Assembly: GCA_913046155.1 (NCBI GenBank)
Contig: CAJWRY010000070.1
Span: 1-7,434 of the forward strand
DNA length: 7,434 nt
Direction: 5' to 3'
DNA from: an uncultured Candidatus Nemicrothrix sp.
Lineage (GTDB): Bacteria > Actinomycetota > Acidimicrobiia > Acidimicrobiales > UBA8592
The position numbers and the translations under genes are program-made. The notes beneath the pieces were generated by a model. That model worked only from the letters and a program-made list of their open reading frames with translations. It did no database searches and was not told the DNA's origin. Shown piece by piece: positions 5,996 through 7,434 of the stretch. Positions within the stretch are counted from its first letter, which is position 1; each line of letters opens with the position of its first letter.

Positions 5996-7434
5996 ATGAC
6001 AAATCTCGTTTGGCTTATTCCTGGGCTCCCTTTAATTGGATTCACATTGCTCTTACTATTTGGGCGACGACTAGGAGAACCTCAGGCTGGTTGGCTGGCT
6101 ACCGCAACTGTTAGTGGCTCCTTTCTAGCAGCAGTGGCGGTTTTCTTTGGTCTTGCAACAAAACCACCTGAGGAACGAGTCTATGAAATCACTTTATTCG
6201 AATGGATTCCATCAGGTGAGTTATCAATAGGTCTTGGTTTCCTAGCAGACCCATTGTCCATAACCATGGCCCTATTTGTAACTGGGGTTGGAGCTTTGAT
6301 ACACATGTACGCAATTGGCTACATGCATGGCGATCCAAAGTTTTCAAAATTCTTTCTATACTTAAACCTTTTCGTTTTCGCAATGCTCATGCTTGTGCTC
6401 GGTGATAACTTACTAATTACTTTCCTTGGATGGGAAGGAGTAGGTGCCTGTTCTTATTTCCTGATTTCCTTTTGGCACGAAGAACCTGCGAACGCAACCG
6501 CGGGGAAAAAAGCATTCGTCACAAATCGGGTAGGGGATTGGGGCTTTATGGTCGCAATGTTCCTTCTATTTTTCAACATAGGGTCTTTGAAATATAGTGA
6601 TATATTTTCTTCAGTAATTGAAGCAGATGCCTTAACCCAGACCACAGCTACCGGAATAGTAGCGATGCTTTTTATAGGAGCTGCAGGAAAATCAGCGCAA
6701 TTCCCCCTCTATCTTTGGCTTCCTGATGCCATGGCAGGACCGACACCAGTGTCGGCCCTCATACATGCAGCGACAATGGTGACTTCAGGCGTCTATCTCC
6801 TAACAAGAATGAATCCTGTATTAGCAGAAGCCGCAGGCTGGTCCATAGATATGATCTGGATCATTGGGCTCTTTACAGCTTTGTTTGCGGCTACAGCTGC
6901 AATAGCGCAAAACGATATCAAAAAAGTACTTGCCTATTCGACAGTAAGCCAACTTGGTTTCATGTTCGTAGCAGTTGGATCAGGGTTATACGTCGCTGCC
7001 ATATTCCATATGATCACTCATGCCTTCTTCAAAGCTCTTCTATTCCTTGGTGCCGGATCTGTTATCCATGGAATGCACCACGAACAGGATATGCGAAAAT
7101 ATGGAGCACTCAGAAAAGTAATGCCAATAACGGCATTCACCTTTATTATAGGTTGGCTTGCTATCGCAGGAATCCCCCCGTTTTCTGGCTTTTGGTCAAA
7201 AGATGAGGTTCTTTTAGCGGCATGGAATGAAAATAAAATCGCATGGGCGATGCTTTTGATCGCAGCAATAATGACAGCGTTCTATATGAGCAGACTCGTT
7301 TTCATGACTTTCTTCGGGGAAAAGAAATGGGGCATTTCAGAACATGGAGAAGCAGAAAGTGATGAAGAGCAAACAGAAACAGAAACAGAAATAGAAACAG
7401 AAGCAGACTCAGATACAGAAGACGACGATAAACA
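5996..7434 (+). CDS. nuoL: NADH-quinone oxidoreductase subunit L (NuoL), antiporter-like proton pump, 3' truncated by window edge
   Basis: This is the ND5-type distal membrane subunit of complex I, homologous to Mrp antiporter subunits. 479 codons are visible of a usual 610-680. Key residues are in place: E147 (LGWEGVGACSYFLISFW), D181 (NRVGDWG), K232 (GKSAQFPLYLWLPDAMAGPT), H257 (ALIHAATMV), K346 (THAFFKALLFLGAGSVIH) and K402 (GFWSKDEVL). By motif these correspond to E. coli E144, D178, K229, H254, K342 and K399, so the proton channel looks functional. NuoM or NuoN are less likely because the N-terminus, the DPLS block and the position after nuoK fit NuoL. After the helix ending MTFFGE (about 441) the protein enters a strongly acidic Thr-Glu-rich segment (449-479, 17 of 31 acidic) that continues to the window edge. 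The remaining helices and the long lateral helix lie outside. The frame has no stop before 7434. Confidence 0.97.
   Translation, partial: MTNLVWLIPGLPLIGFTLLLLFGRRLGEPQAGWLATATVSGSFLAAVAVFFGLATKPPEERVYEITLFEWIPSGELSIGLGFLADPLSITMALFVTGVGALIHMYAIGYMHGDPKFSKFFLYLNLFVFAMLMLVLGDNLLITFLGWEGVGACSYFLISFWHEEPANATAGKKAFVTNRVGDWGFMVAMFLLFFNIGSLKYSDIFSSVIEADALTQTTATGIVAMLFIGAAGKSAQFPLYLWLPDAMAGPTPVSALIHAATMVTSGVYLLTRMNPVLAEAAGWSIDMIWIIGLFTALFAATAAIAQNDIKKVLAYSTVSQLGFMFVAVGSGLYVAAIFHMITHAFFKALLFLGAGSVIHGMHHEQDMRKYGALRKVMPITAFTFIIGWLAIAGIPPFSGFWSKDEVLLAAWNENKIAWAMLLIAAIMTAFYMSRLVFMTFFGEKKWGISEHGEAESDEEQTETETEIETEADSDTEDDDK
7373..7420 (+). repeat. Degenerate hexanucleotide tandem repeat (ACAGAA-type) within nuoL
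   Basis: Eight consecutive in-frame hexamers read ACAGAA three times, ATAGAA, ACAGAA, GCAGAC, TCAGAT and ACAGAA. They encode alternating Thr-Glu-type dipeptides. An isolated GCAGAA precedes the array at 7352. Because the unit is six bases, copy-number change would lengthen or shorten the acidic loop without shifting the frame. The first three perfect copies suggest expansion by replication slippage, with later copies diverged. Confidence 0.85.

Noticed and set aside
5709..6002. 97-codon open frame on the - strand opposite nuoK
   Set aside because: It lies wholly antisense to a clearly conserved nuoK, its protein is Thr/Ile/Ala-rich without a recognisable domain, and such frames arise readily opposite hydrophobic genes.
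7373..7420. Phase-variable on/off switch at the nuoL hexamer repeat
   Set aside because: The unit is six bases, so copy-number change keeps the reading frame; only loop length could vary.

Overview
The window is an internal slice of a bacterial nuo operon, which encodes proton-pumping NADH:quinone oxidoreductase (respiratory complex I, NDH-1). All genes are on the + strand in the canonical order nuoF (3' end only), nuoG, nuoH, nuoI, nuoJ, nuoK, nuoL (5' part only). Both ends of the window cut through genes. There is no non-coding stretch longer than 46 bases, and I see no promoter, terminator, RNA gene, mobile element or CRISPR array.

Organism: the protein signatures point to Actinobacteriota. 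NuoK has the actinobacterial start region (LLFTIGAGG, RRNPLVMFM) and a tail ending SVDEVSVLRG, much like the mycobacterial SVDDANLLKG ending. NuoI carries the LHGRHVLNRY-DGMEKCIGCELCA signature and a mycobacteria-like length. Base composition is moderate by eye (about mid-40s % GC), low for the phylum. Together these suggest a lower-GC, possibly aquatic lineage, perhaps Acidimicrobiia-like. This placement is inference and was not tested.

Layout: bases 1-524 give the last 173 residues of NuoF, including the N3 iron-sulfur site. Bases 521-3028 are NuoG with the N1b, N5 and N4 sites but not N7. Bases 3029-4252 are NuoH, the membrane subunit at the quinone site. A 46-base gap follows and is exactly filled by a 17-codon open frame. 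Bases 4299-4937 are NuoI (clusters N6a and N6b). Bases 4937-5680 (NuoJ), 5677-5994 (NuoK) and 5996-7434 (NuoL, open at the edge) are proton-pumping membrane subunits.

How they work together: NuoF oxidises NADH at FMN. Electrons pass through N3, then N1b, N4 and N5 in NuoG, then N6a and N6b in NuoI, towards N2 (NuoB, outside the window) and the quinone chamber formed partly by NuoH. The energy is transmitted through NuoH, NuoJ and NuoK to antiporter-like subunits such as NuoL. The genes are very tightly packed: ATGA overlaps at F/G and J/K, a 1-base overlap at I/J, direct abutment at G/H and a 1-base gap at K/L. This implies one polycistronic message with translational coupling.

No new system is present. 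Points worth a second look are the loss of all four N7 ligands in NuoG, a missing normally conserved glutamate in NuoH, the mini-ORF between nuoH and nuoI, acidic low-complexity segments in NuoJ and NuoL (the latter on a hexanucleotide repeat), and a short insertion next to the fourth N3 cysteine of NuoF.
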